Positions 38,101 through 50,800 of a stretch of DNA of 64,000 bases are shown here, in pieces. The stretch's first letter is position 1. The number at the start of each line of letters is the position of its first letter. Source of the DNA: Alviniconcha marisindica (Eukaryota > Mollusca > Gastropoda > Provannidae); NCBI GenBank assembly GCA_018857735.1, contig JABMCL010003078.1, forward strand, positions 277,001 to 341,000, given 5' to 3'. The notes beneath the pieces are model-generated. The model was not told where the DNA came from and searched no databases. It saw only the letters and a list, made by a program, of their open reading frames with translations. A program made the position numbers and the translations under genes.

Positions 38101-41100
38101 TGAGAGATCACTGATGTGTGTGTTTTTTTGCTGGTTTTCAGCTAGCCATGACATGATCAGTAATGCTGGCCTTATATCAGTTGAAGAGATCAGTGGAATA
38201 TTGCATAATGGTAACCTCCATTGAGTTCTGTACTTTAATGCCGGCAACAACAGATAAATGGTTAAAAACGATGAAAAATGAGAGAAAAAGACTTATCTTG
38301 TTTTGGTTGAGTTTTTGCAGTTGTTCGGTGCTTGGAAGATAGAAAGGTTGCAGTAAATTCGAAAAGGTCTTGATAAAGGTTGTATTTTCTTGGTAAGCTT
38401 TGATCAGATTGAGTTCAAACTGTGCCTAATTTGTACGTAGCACACAACTGCATTGACAGGATGACACATTCGCTGCAGTTTTGTAAGCTTGACCAAATGA
38501 AATGGTATTTTCCCCATTTTAATGTCAGTTGACTGCATGAGTGTTTATCTTTCTTGTTGAGCTTGAAGCGCTTTTTCTCCCTGAAAACCAAAGGGACATC
38601 CGACGAGACCTGCTTGATTTGAGAACATATTGTATGTTCTCACCCTGTTTAGCTTTAAGCTGATTCCCGAAATGGGGCTTATCCCTCTGACCTTGTAGTC
38701 GGTTTCGGTCACAGACTATTGCGAGATAGACACAGAAATGACCAGGCAGGTTTCTGTTTTGTTTCTGATGCTGGTAGCATGATTGTGAGTGATGGTAGCG
38801 CTGTTGTTGTTGTTTTTGTTTGTGTGTTTTTGTTTTTGTTTTTGTTTTTTACTACTGTGGATGTGGCTGGGTGATGTTTGAGCCCGGGGGTGAGATGGGG
38901 ACCTTGTCCTGGTGAATGGGATTGTTACTGAGGCTGGTAGCACAATTGTGAGTGATGGTAGTGCTGTCTTTGTTGGTGTGTGTGTTTTTTTTTTTTTACT
39001 ACTGTGGATATGGGTGGATGATGTTTGAGCTGTGGGGTGAAATAGGGACCTTGTCCTGATGAGTAGGGGAGTGCATAGGATGCGGTGTGTTGCCAAGTTC
39101 TGTCTTCATCCTTCAAGTTCACCATGCTGTGTTGGCATAGCGTGCTCTGTAGAAACCAGAAAATCACCGCACAGCTTAGGCTTCAAGTTTAAAGCAAAAT
39201 GTTTGGTGTATGTTGTAGTTGTAGTGTGGGGTGGGTATACTGTGTTGTGTTGTAGTCTGGTGTAGGTGTACTGCCTTGTGTTCTAGTGTGGGGTGGGTGT
39301 ACTGTGTTGTGTTGTAGTGTGGGATGGGTGTACTGTGTTGTGTTGTACAAATTATAGTGTGGGATGGGTGTACTGTGTTGCATTGTACAACTTGTACTGT
39401 GGGGTGGGTGTACTGTGTTGTGTTGTACAACATACACTGTGGGGTGGGTGTACTGTGTTGTGTTGTACAATTTGTACTGTGTTGTGGTCCTGCTCCTAGG
39501 TGTTCTTTTCTGTGCTGGTTGCTTCATGGTTGCTGTGCATCTTTGTCAGTCTGAAGATCGTCCTGTGTCCTCCAATTTTGTCTGTATGTTTAATGTATAG
39601 TTTGCTATGAATGTGTAAAGGTGTTCTCAGTAGGCTTGTGTTTCTTCTCTTCAATTTTATGGATACCCAGAGTATGATGGTCAGTTGTATGGTAAATGGA
39701 CTAAGAAAAGAAAGGGGGGGGGGGAGGGAGAATAAGGAAATTTTAATTGCAGCAGTCACAGTATTAATATTTAAATAGGTTGTCTTTTTAAGTCAGTGTT
39801 AAAAATGATGGTAAAATTTGATGAAGGATTATGAATGATGGTCCTGCCAGGAGTAAAGCAAGACATTGCAGCTGACTGAATATTGCGCTGTTTTAGGTCT
39901 GAATATTGCCCTGTTTTAGGTCTGAATATCACCCTGTTTTAGGTCTGAATATCACCCTGTTTTAAGTCTGAATATTGCCCTGTTTTAAGTCTGAATATCG
40001 CCCTGTTTTGGGACTGAATACACCCTTTTTTTTGGTCTGGATATTGCCCTGTTTTAGGTCTGGGTATTGCCCTGTTAGGACTGAATATGGCCCTGTTTTT
40101 AGGTCTTGAATATCACCCTGTTTTAGGTCTGAATATCACCCTCTTTTAGGACTGAATCTCACCATTTTAGGTCTGAATATCACCCTCTTTTAGGACTGAA
40201 TGTCACCCTGTTTTAGGTCTGAAAATTGCCCTTTTTAAGTCTGAATATTGCCCTGTTTTAGGTCTGAATAGGATTGTTGTCTACCTTTCTTCTTGCTGAA
40301 CTTTGGCCGACAAAATAGTGTTATTTTCTTTTGCCTCCCATCATATGCCATCCTTTGCATAATTTTAAAAGTTCCTGCTCTCCTGTGTATACACAGAATA
40401 ATTTCCCTGTACAATCTCGATGTTTAGAACACAGTTTGGCTTGGTACTTGTCACCTAGCGATACCAGTGAAAAAAGATAGTGTAGAACTAGAAGATGCAT
40501 TGTAACAGTGTGGTACATTCTGTAAAAGGAGATTTGTATGGCTATATTATATATGCTGGTTCTGGAGACTGTTGAAGAATGTTTGAATCAGTGCAACTTG
40601 TTTAAACTTTTTTTAATTTATAATTAGGTAGCCTCTGTTTCATAAAAAGTTAACAATTAACAGATTTTTGGATTGTATGAGCAGAATCTTTAAACTGTTC
40701 ATTCAGATGGGTTGAGCAAGCCAGAAGGTGTGTAAGCTGGGGTTGTTGCTGTGAGCAGAAGGGTTGAGCAAGCCAGAAGGTGTGTAAGCTGGGGTTGTTG
40801 CTGTGAGCAGAAGGGTTGAGTAAGCCAGAAGGTGTGTAAGCTGGGGTTGTTTCTGTGAGCAGAAGGGTTGAGCAAGCCAGAAGGTGTGTAAGCTGGGGTT
40901 GTTGCTGTGAGCAGAAGGGTTGAGTGAGCCAGAATGTGTGTAAGCTGGGGTTGTTGCTGTGAACAGAAGGGTTGAGCGAGCCAGAAGGTGTATAAGCTGG
41001 GGTTGTTGCTGTGAGCTGAAGGGTTGAGCAAGCCAGAATGTGTGTAAGCTGGGGTTGTTGCTGTGAGCAGAAGGGTTGAGCAAGCCAGAAGGTGTGTAAG

Positions 41101-44100
41101 CTGGGGTTGTTGCTGTGAGCAGAAGGGTTGAGCAAGCCAGAACGAGTGTGAGTTGGGGTTGTTGCTGTGAGCAGAAGGGTTGAGCAAGCCAGAATGTAAG
41201 TTGGGGTTGTTGCTGTGAGCGGAAGGGTTGAGCAAGCCAGAACGTAAGTTGGAGTTGTTGCTGTGAGCAGAAGGGTTGAGCAAGCCAGAATGTAAGTTGG
41301 GGTTGTTGCTGTGAGCAGAAGGGTTGAGCAAGCCAGAACGTAAGTTGGGGTTGTTGCTGTGAGCAGAAGGGTTGAGCAAGCCAGAAGGTGTGTAAGCTGG
41401 GGTTGTTGCTGTGAGCAGAAGGGTTGAGCGAGCCAGAAGGTGTGTAAGCTGGGGTTGTTGCTGTGAGCAGAAGTGCTGGGCGAAGATGTGACGCCGAAGA
41501 AGAAGCTGGAAGACATCATGCACCTGGCGGAGCTGTGCATCGAGGTCCTGCAGCAGAACGAGGAACACCACGCGGAGGTGAGCACCTGCATCCTGCCTGC
41601 TCCCTCTCACTACCCTCCCCCCCCCCCCCCACCCCCCCACCCCCCCCCCCCCACCCCACCCACCCACTCTGTGTCGCTGTCGCCCTTCTCTCACATCTAT
41701 CATTCCTCCAGTACCCCTCTCCACCTCCATGCTGCCGTCAGGTGTTGATATATGATCTGTGTAGTGAAGTGTTGTTCATAATCCAGTAGACGATGGATGG
41801 TAGTCATTGCAGTTTGTTGTCTTGGAATGGAGAAGGTCGATTTTGTGGAATGGCAGTGTTGGCCACACGTGGAAATGATGTCCACTTGCCAGGAACGGCA
41901 AATTCTAGGAACCTCTATTTCTCTATTTTCAGCAGCGATACAAAAGTTTGAATACAGTTAAATTATCTGAGGTATTGACTTCTGGGATGGAGAGAAGGAA
42001 CTAGATCTCTCTTTGGTGGAATGGGAAATTGAATGTAGTTCGCCAGTTGTCTTTTTGTGTGATTTCACCATACCCAAAACAAAAAAACAAAAAAAATGGA
42101 GAGAAGGAACTAGATCTTTCTTTGATGGAATGTGAAATTGTAGTTAACCGGTTGTCTTTTTGTGTGATTTTACTATACAAAAAATAAAATATAAAAAATG
42201 GTGAGAAGGAACTAGATCTTTCTTTGATGGAATGGGAAATTGTAGTTCAGCAGTTGTCTTTTTGTGTGATTTCACCATAAAAAATAAATTAGAAAAATTG
42301 GAGAAAAGGAACTAGATCTTTCTTTGATGGAATGGGAAATTGTAGTTCAGCAGTTGACTTTTTTGTGTGATTTCACCATAAAAAAAATTAAAAAAATAAA
42401 GAGAGGGAGAGAGAGAGAGAGAGAGAACAGAACCAAAGAAAAAGACAAAAAAAGGATAATGTGGCCTGTGTGGAGTTAAAATGGTGCCCACTATGTACAT
42501 GTATATATATATATATATAATATATGTTTGTGATTCTATTGTGCAAACTATGTTGTGCTCAACTACTGCAATATGTGTATAATCCACTACCAGTGATGTG
42601 ACATCAAAATGTGTACTCACAGTAAATCTGGTTGTTGGCCATCTATTGCAGCTGATCTGTTTTTCGTTGCAAGTTTTTGTCCATAATTATGATCCCCCAT
42701 GATATGACAACGTTGGCTTATGCAACGCTTTTTTTTTTTTTTTTCCTTTTTTTTTTTTTTTTGATGGGGCGCTTCGTCTACACCAAAATATGCCCAGTTG
42801 TTCTCATTGTAAAGTGCAGTGTTCTGCGTGTATGGGTTGTGTTTCTTCCTTTCTCTCTCTTATCTCTCAAGACTGTTCCTTTCCTTTTCTTGCATTTGAC
42901 ATTGACAAGATTCTCTAGAGCGCCCCCTTCCTTCCTTGCATCGTGTATGAGTGTGTGTTCGTGACTGCGTCTTTGTGTGTTTGTGTGTGCGTGTCTTGGT
43001 GTGATGGGTTGTGTACTCGTGTCCTTTTTTTCCTTTGAACGGAAAAAGAGAATACCTTCTTGCATGATGTCTTGATTAATGGGCTGTTGTGCTTTTACAC
43101 CCTTGCTAGGAGTTTCAATCGGTGAGTCCCCCCCCACCCCTCTCCTCCTGTCTTGCCTGTCTTCCTGAGTTCCTCTCTCCCGCTGCACAGAACGCCCCAT
43201 CAGTGTTGTGCTGGTTGGAGTAGCTCTTCACTCACCTCTTTTGTATCATTGGCGGGAGCTGCCACAAGTATCATTTTTGTCGCGACAGACATTTTGTCGC
43301 GACAAACACGCCTTTTGTCGCGACAGAAGTATGCTTGACGTGCCAAAAGTTTTGTTGAGAGAAAAAGTTTGTTGCAACAAAATATTTTTGTCGCAACACA
43401 ACTATAGTCCCGGCAACGTTTTGTCGTGACAAGCATACTTTTTTGTCACGACAAACACGAAACACGTCTTTTGTCTGGTGCAACAGAAGATGTGTTTTGT
43501 CTTGACAAACACGTCACATGTTTGTTACGACATGTTTGTTTTGCCACGGCAAAAATTATACTTGTGGCAGCTCCCGCCAGTGACCTTTTGCAGCTTTGTT
43601 TTGCTAATTGTTGGATTCTGTTGGCATCTCCTGCTAGACCGTGTCACAAACCAACTTTTTTTCTCATTTTTCTTTTCCACACAGCCCTCTGAGCTTTGTT
43701 TCCCTGGACTTTAATGATCTCCATGCCGCGATTTGTCAACCGTAGTCTAAAATATTAACATATAGTAACCAAAGTAGTGTTTCGGGTATTTTCTTCCATT
43801 TTTTTCTTCCTTGTCACCGAATGAGTGGTCAGGTTTGGCAATTGTTCTTGTAGTTTAAGAGAGGGTTGTGAAAATAATGCTTTGTTGGAGAACTCAAATG
43901 TAGAACGCTAACACAGTGGTGGAAGCTTGATGTTTGTGTCCGTTTTTGATTCCATTCAAAGGGGAGAAAAGTGAGTGTGTGTAATGATCAGCAGTTGTCT
44001 CACTGGGCATCGTACATAAGAACCTACGTGCTTGAAGTTGTTTAGCCACTGTTGAGGGACTTCAGTTTTAAACTGTGCTTGGAGGTAACCTTCACTGAGC

Positions 44101-47100
44101 CGTACCCACCCATACCAAGGTCAGCGACGTTGGTCTGTTTTCAGGGTCAGTGTGTCAGGTCATGTCAGTATTTCCTTATTCCATTCCAAGGAAAACGTGG
44201 GTGCCACACGTGAATAGCAAACAAACCCAAAAAACGGAATCTACATTAATAAGAGATTCACGGTTTAAGAGTGTGCAGTAATGTACAGGCTGGTTTAAGA
44301 TTGTGCAGTATTGTACAGGCTGGTTCAAGATTGTGCAGTATGTACAGGCTGGTTTAAGATTGTGCAGTATGTACAGGCCGGTTTAAGATCGTGCAGTATG
44401 TACAGGCCGGTTTAAGATCGTGCAGTAGTGTACAGGCCGGTTTAAGATCGTGCAATATGTACAGGCCGGTTTAAGATTGTACAGTATGTACAGGCCGGTT
44501 TAAGATTGTGCAGTATGTAGAGGCCGGTTTAAGATCGTGCAGTATGTACAGGCCGGTTTAAGATCGTGCAGTAATGTACAGGCCGGTTTAAGATCATGCA
44601 GTATGTACAGGCCGGTTTAAGATTGCGCAGTATGTACAGGCCGGTTTAAGATTGTGCAGTATTGTACAGGCTGGTTTAAGATCGTGCAGTATGTACAGGC
44701 TGGTTTAAGATTGTGCAGTATTGTACAGGCTGGTTTAAGATTGTGCAGTATGTACAGGCTGGTTTAAGAGTGTGCAGTAATGTACAGGCAAGGTTACAAC
44801 CACAAGCATTATTTAAATAGAATATATATTATTTTAATGCCAGAAATGTCAGTGTGCAAGTGGTTTGTAAGTTTTTATCGAGCTGTGCTCAAGCTTTCAT
44901 ATTGCATATATAATATGAAGAAAGGTGCATCCATGAAGATTTCTAACGATTGTGGTGTGCGTTCAGGGGTGCTGACTGACCTGTTCCTGAACTTAACATA
45001 GAGCCACAGCATCACAGAGCCACAAAGATAAGATAATACTTCATCACACAGAGATAAAGATTTAAGCGCGATTCAGCTTTTTTTGCAAATCTGTCCCAGA
45101 TGACAAACACAGCAGCACTCAATACATCCAACAAAAATATAATTAATTATGTGGGGGAAAAAAGGACTTGAAAACAAAACGAAAACTAATTTCTGTCTAA
45201 AACTTCAGAACATATGAACAGAGCAATAATAAAGCAAAGTAAGACAAATTCAAAACAAATTTTCGGGAGGGAAAGAGAGGGAGAGAGAGAAGACAATACT
45301 TTATTACACAGGGATAAAGATTTAAGCAAAAATTATTTAATGTTTTTTTTTACGAATCTGTCCCTGATGACAAACACAGCAACATGTGGGTTTTCTCAGG
45401 CATTGTTACAGGGATTTTTTTCACAATTTGTAGGATGATTGCTTCTGTTGAGACTGACGTTTTTGAGCCGTTTGCGGCCATTGTCACATTGGTGGATGGG
45501 TCAGATTGAATTTTCTTCGCAGGGTAAGGTGGCATATCCCATGGACTTTATAATTTGTGTGATTGTTAGGATGTTCTGTAGACAAAGTCATACACATCGC
45601 ACCTTTACTTTTGGTCTCTTTGCCAAAAACCCAACACTCGCATTTTGTTAGAGCTCAGATTTTGGGATACTACACTTTGCATCCCGATAAGCTCTCAGGA
45701 GTTTGATTAGGTCATACACATGGTGATGACTTTGACCCATTTTGAAGGTCATGGGAGAGTCCAAAGGATAAACAGACAAGTATTACGTACATCTCGCATG
45801 TGAGTCGTCTGGGTATTTGTGCTTCCTGCTGTTTTATTATTAACTTTGCCACGATGTGGGAGGCCTGCATTAACCATAGAGCTTGCTGACCCCGCGTTAC
45901 AAATCCATTCACAAGCGTCTTTGTAATGGTGAGTTTTCATCGGGCCACCCATGGCAAAAACTAAAATGCAGGGGCTATGACTGTGAGGGTGAGATCTTTT
46001 GTTTGTACGCTTCCATACCTACTAATCTAGACTGTTATGATGACAAGACGTGGTTTGTGGAGGGGTAGATTGTTGAGAAAGATGACAGGACTTTTGGTGG
46101 TGGGGGGGGGGGGGGGTGGGGGGGGGGGGGGGGGGGTAGATTGTTAAGAGGGGTGACAGGGGTCTGTGGAGGGGTAGAATGTTAAGAAGGGTGACATGAC
46201 TTGTGGTTTGTGGAGGAGTAGATTGTTGAGAAGGATGACAAGACTTTTGGTTGGGGGGGGGGGGGTGACAGGACTTGTGGTTTGTGGAGGGGTAGATTGT
46301 TAAGAAGGGTGACAGGACTTGTGGTTTTGGAGGGGTAGATTGTTAAGAGGGGTGACATTGGGTTTGTGGAGGGGTAGATTGTTAAGAGGGGTGACAGGAC
46401 TGGGTTTGTGGAGGGGTAGAATGTTAAGAAGGGTGACAGGACGTGTGGTTTCTGGAGGGTAGATTGTTAAGAGGGGTGACAGGGGTTTGTGGAGGGGTAG
46501 ATTGTTAAGAAGGGTGACAGGACTTTTTTTTGGTGGAGAGGTAGATTGTTAAGAAGGGTGACAAGACTTGTGGTCTGTGGAGGGGGCGATTGTTAGAAGG
46601 GTGACAGGACTTGTGGTTTATGGAGGGGTAGATTGTTAAGAAGGGTGACAGGACTTGTGGTTTTATGGAGGGGTAGATTGTTAAGGGTGACAGGACTTGT
46701 GGTTTGTGGAGGCTAGATTGTTAAGAGGGGTGACAGGGGTTTGTGGAGGGGTAGATTGTTAAGAAGGATGACAGGACTGTTTTTTGTGTGGAGGGGTTGA
46801 TTGTTAAGAAGGGTGACAAGACTTGTGGTTTGTGGAGGGGTAGATTGTTAAGAAGGGTGACAGAACTTGGGGGGAGGGGTAGATTGTAAGAGGTGCAGAC
46901 TTGTGGTTTGTGGAGGGGTAGATTGTTAAGAAGGGTGACAGACTTGTGGTTTGTGGAGGGGTAGATTGTTAAGAAGGGTGACAGACTTGTGGTTTGTGGA
47001 GGGGTAGATTGTTAAGAAGGGTGACAGACTTGTGGTTTGTGGAGGGGTAGATTGTTAAGAAGGGTGACAGAACTTGTGGTTTGTGGAGGGGTAGATTGTT

Positions 47101-47750
47101 AAGAAGGGTGACAGACTTGTGGTTTATGGAGGGGTAGAATGTTAAGAAGGGTGACATGACTTGTGGTTTGTGGAGGGGTAGATTGTTAAGAAGGGTGACA
47201 GGACTTGTGGTTTGTGGAGGGGTAGATTGTTAAGAAGGGTGACAGGACTTGTGGTTTGTGGAGATTGTTCACCAGCATGACAGCTAGGCATCAGGCGCAA
47301 GAGGGCTGAAACTATCACTTCGTTACACGTCTCTTTTCATGTCCAGTCAACTTCATTTGGACTTCCATTATTATTACTGTTTGTTTCATTTTAAGCACTG
47401 TTTGCATTCATATTCTCTTATCTTTGTCTTCACAGTGCTCTGTCATCACAGTGCTCCATTTAGTTCTACTGTTCAATGATTTTTTTTCTCTTTCTTTCTT
47501 TCTTTTCTTTCTTCCTATTAACCAGTCTTTGGAATAAGACATAAGTGCACTTTTTCATGTGTAGATATTGATTTGTATAGCTTTATTTACATATCTAGAT
47601 TTCATTTTTGTGATTAAAAACGATGAGGAAAATCCCAACTGGCAAGCATGTTTAAAGGTGTTCTGGAGAGTAAGACTGTTGTCGTTATTGTGCCATTAAA
47701 GGAGAGTGTAGGTGTAGGTTTGCATGGCCAGGAGTAGGAGCTGATCACCT

Positions 47751-47783
<33 letters not shown>

Positions 47784-47820
47784 ACACACACACACACACA
47801 CACATACACACACACACACA

Positions 47821-47874
<54 letters not shown>

Positions 47875-50800
47875 TGTCTTGCTGCTTCGCTCATTGTGTA
47901 CTTTGTTTCACACTCACTAGGCTTTTTCTGTACTGCTTTGCTACAGGGTTTGCCTGTGACACTTCGTACGTATATAAAGCATCGAGTGTTGATTTTACTT
48001 TGAATTTTACCTAATGCATTTTGACTTAACTACTGTAAGGAAGTTAATCTGCTTTTTTTTTCTTTCTTCTTCTTCTTCTTCTTCTCCCTCCCCTTTTTCT
48101 TCTACTTCTTCCTTTAAAGTTTTTGATGGTCCTGTGACTAAAATATTTTTACATCAACAAGTGTGCAGTTTTCAGGTTGGTTTTGATTGTATGTTCATGT
48201 TTTTTACTTTTGAGTATTTTGTTACTCTTTTTCCGATAATTGTTTAATTTGTCAGTTTTAACTGTTGCAGTATTAAAATGCTTGAAACGCTGCAGAGCCT
48301 TGTCTGACACTAGGCTCCTTTAAGAAAGTGTGAAAGATCGCAAAAACTTAAGTTTAATTACGGTGTCTTCAGGCTTTCTAGGATTTGTGACAGGGGCCAT
48401 CACAGTCTGATTATCTGTTTAACTTTGAGCTTAGAACTTGACCCCTACCATAGACTGCGGCTTGACTAACAGTGGACTCGCATGAGCCATCTGCTGAAAA
48501 TGTGTTAAATGAACTTGATAGGTGTTTATCAGTGCCTTGGTCATGTGCTCATAAAACATGCCAGTTTCTGTGGGGTTAATGGGGTTTTTCTTCTCATAAT
48601 GTACATGCTCTTTGTTGCTAGACGTCATTTCTCTCAGTTTTGCAGGCATAATTGAGGTTTTGAATTTGTTACTGTGAGGCCGAGGCTTGTGTTGTTGTTA
48701 CATAAACTGCAGTTTGCTTACCACGTGTCTTCTTTGCTTTGGTGAAGAAAGTTAGAACCTTGAATAAACATTAACATGCAAGTGAGAGGTGTGGAATGCA
48801 GTCGGCCATAGCGTTTGTATCATGTTGTTGCCAGATTCAAGCCTGCAGACAGAATGGTAATATCGCTAAGAGTGACGCGTAACAAGCTATATCGCTCACT
48901 CCTGGAACCTTAATGAAGGACATAAATGCAAAACTCCGGCCTGGCTGGGTGAAAAATGGAGACTTGAATTCCTCTGATGTTGTTTTGAGCCGTGTCTTAG
49001 TTTCGAGTGGTGTGGAGAGCCGGATGCATAACTTTCTCTTGGCATGGCCTGCAGGCGTTTGCTTGGTTCAGCGACTTGCTGGTGGAGCACGCAGAGATCT
49101 TTTGGTCACTGTTTGGCGTGGACATGAACGCTGTGCTGGACGCGCAGCCGCCAGACACCTGGGACAGCTTCCCTCTGTTCCAGCTCCTCAACGACTACCT
49201 GCGTACCGATGGTGAGTCAAGGGTCAGTCGGTGACAGTTCGATGGTCTGTGGGTTACTGATGGTGATACGGTGACTGCGTGATGGTGCGTCGTTGGCTGA
49301 TGATGTATGTGGCAGTGGTTTGTCATTTCAACAGCCAGGGACCGATGGGGAGTGATTCTGGTGCTGAGTCAGCAACAGCGCAGTTCATGTTAAAACATTA
49401 CTAAAAATGTACAGACTCATACACTACATAGTTCTCTGTCCTCTTGCAATCAGTTGGCAATAAAGTTGTATTGTATTGTCCCTCTTTTATTCACACACAC
49501 ACACATACACACACACACACATGCACAGCTCTTTTTTCCTCCCACTTTAACATGCGCATACTCAAAATGTCTTTCTGCCCCCCCCCCCCCCCCCCCCCCC
49601 CCAAACACACACACACACTTCACTCTTTCTCTCCTTTAACATGTGCACACACACACACACATACACACATGCCCTTTACCTTCCTCCACCCTCTACTACC
49701 ACCATACCTCGGGGATAGCTCAGTGGTTAGAGCGCCGGACTCATGATTGAAAGGTCGCGGGTTCGAATCCCTGCAGGAGCAGCAGGAGAATTTTCTTCTC
49801 CAGGGTCGACTTTCTGTGCTGACTCTTATTTCGGTATCCGTTCCACCCCGTGTTACCGCAGTAGCACGTAAAAGATCCCAGTCATTCTGCCAAAAGTGCA
49901 GGTGGCAGGTTACAGCTAAACACGCATACCCTTACATATGTGGCTTTGCATGAAGTGACATGGTGCATGGTTGTATGGTGTACACAGAACTTACGCCGAG
50001 ACGGCTGCAGTTTCATGTGGCACCAGCCATATCAGCGCTGTAAGTACACCACTTCGGTGGATATTCAAAAAACGCGCTATAAAAAGCTAGTCACTCGTGT
50101 AGAACCACATGCGAGCGCAATGAGTCTGCTCAAGAGAGCAGAGAATAGCGCTATATAAGCGATCATCAATCAAAACCTCCCCCTTATTCTCTCTTTCTCC
50201 TGTTGAGCTGATTCCTATATGCTCACTGACAGCATGGATATGACTCCTTCTTCCAGCTTCCCGTTTTGACTGCCAGGCTTTGTCCGTTTGCAGAAAACCT
50301 GTGCAACGGCCGGTTCCACCAGCAGCTGCGCGATGTCTTCGCCCCCCAGGTGGTGCGCTACGTGGACCTGATGGAGTCCTCCATTGCCCAGTCCATCCAC
50401 AAGGGCTTCGAGCGCGAAAAGTGGGACATGCAGGGGTGAGCGCTCGCAGGACTGCCCGCACCACAGAGTGCTGGGGCAGGAAGTTAATGAGTTATTGACA
50501 TTGAAGTGGGACCCGCAGTGTTGGGGCTGGAAGTTAACAAGCAGTTAACATTGAAGTGGGACGTGCAGGGGCTCCATGTATTGTTGGGGGCGGAAGTTAA
50601 CGAGTTATTTACGTTGAAGTGGGACATGAAGTGTTGGGGGTGAAAGTTAACGAGTTATTGGCATTGAAGTGGGACAAGCAGCGTTGGGGCAGGAAGTTAA
50701 CGAGTTGTTGACATTGAAGTGGGACACGCAGTGTTGGGGCTGGAAGTTAACGAGTTACTTACATTCTTACATTGAAGTGGCACATGAAGTGTTGGGGATG

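Noticed and set aside
40650..41730. Minus-strand frames of 313 and 343 codons over the 52-bp array
   Set aside because: Repeat-derived, and they run antisense through a sure CADPS exon.
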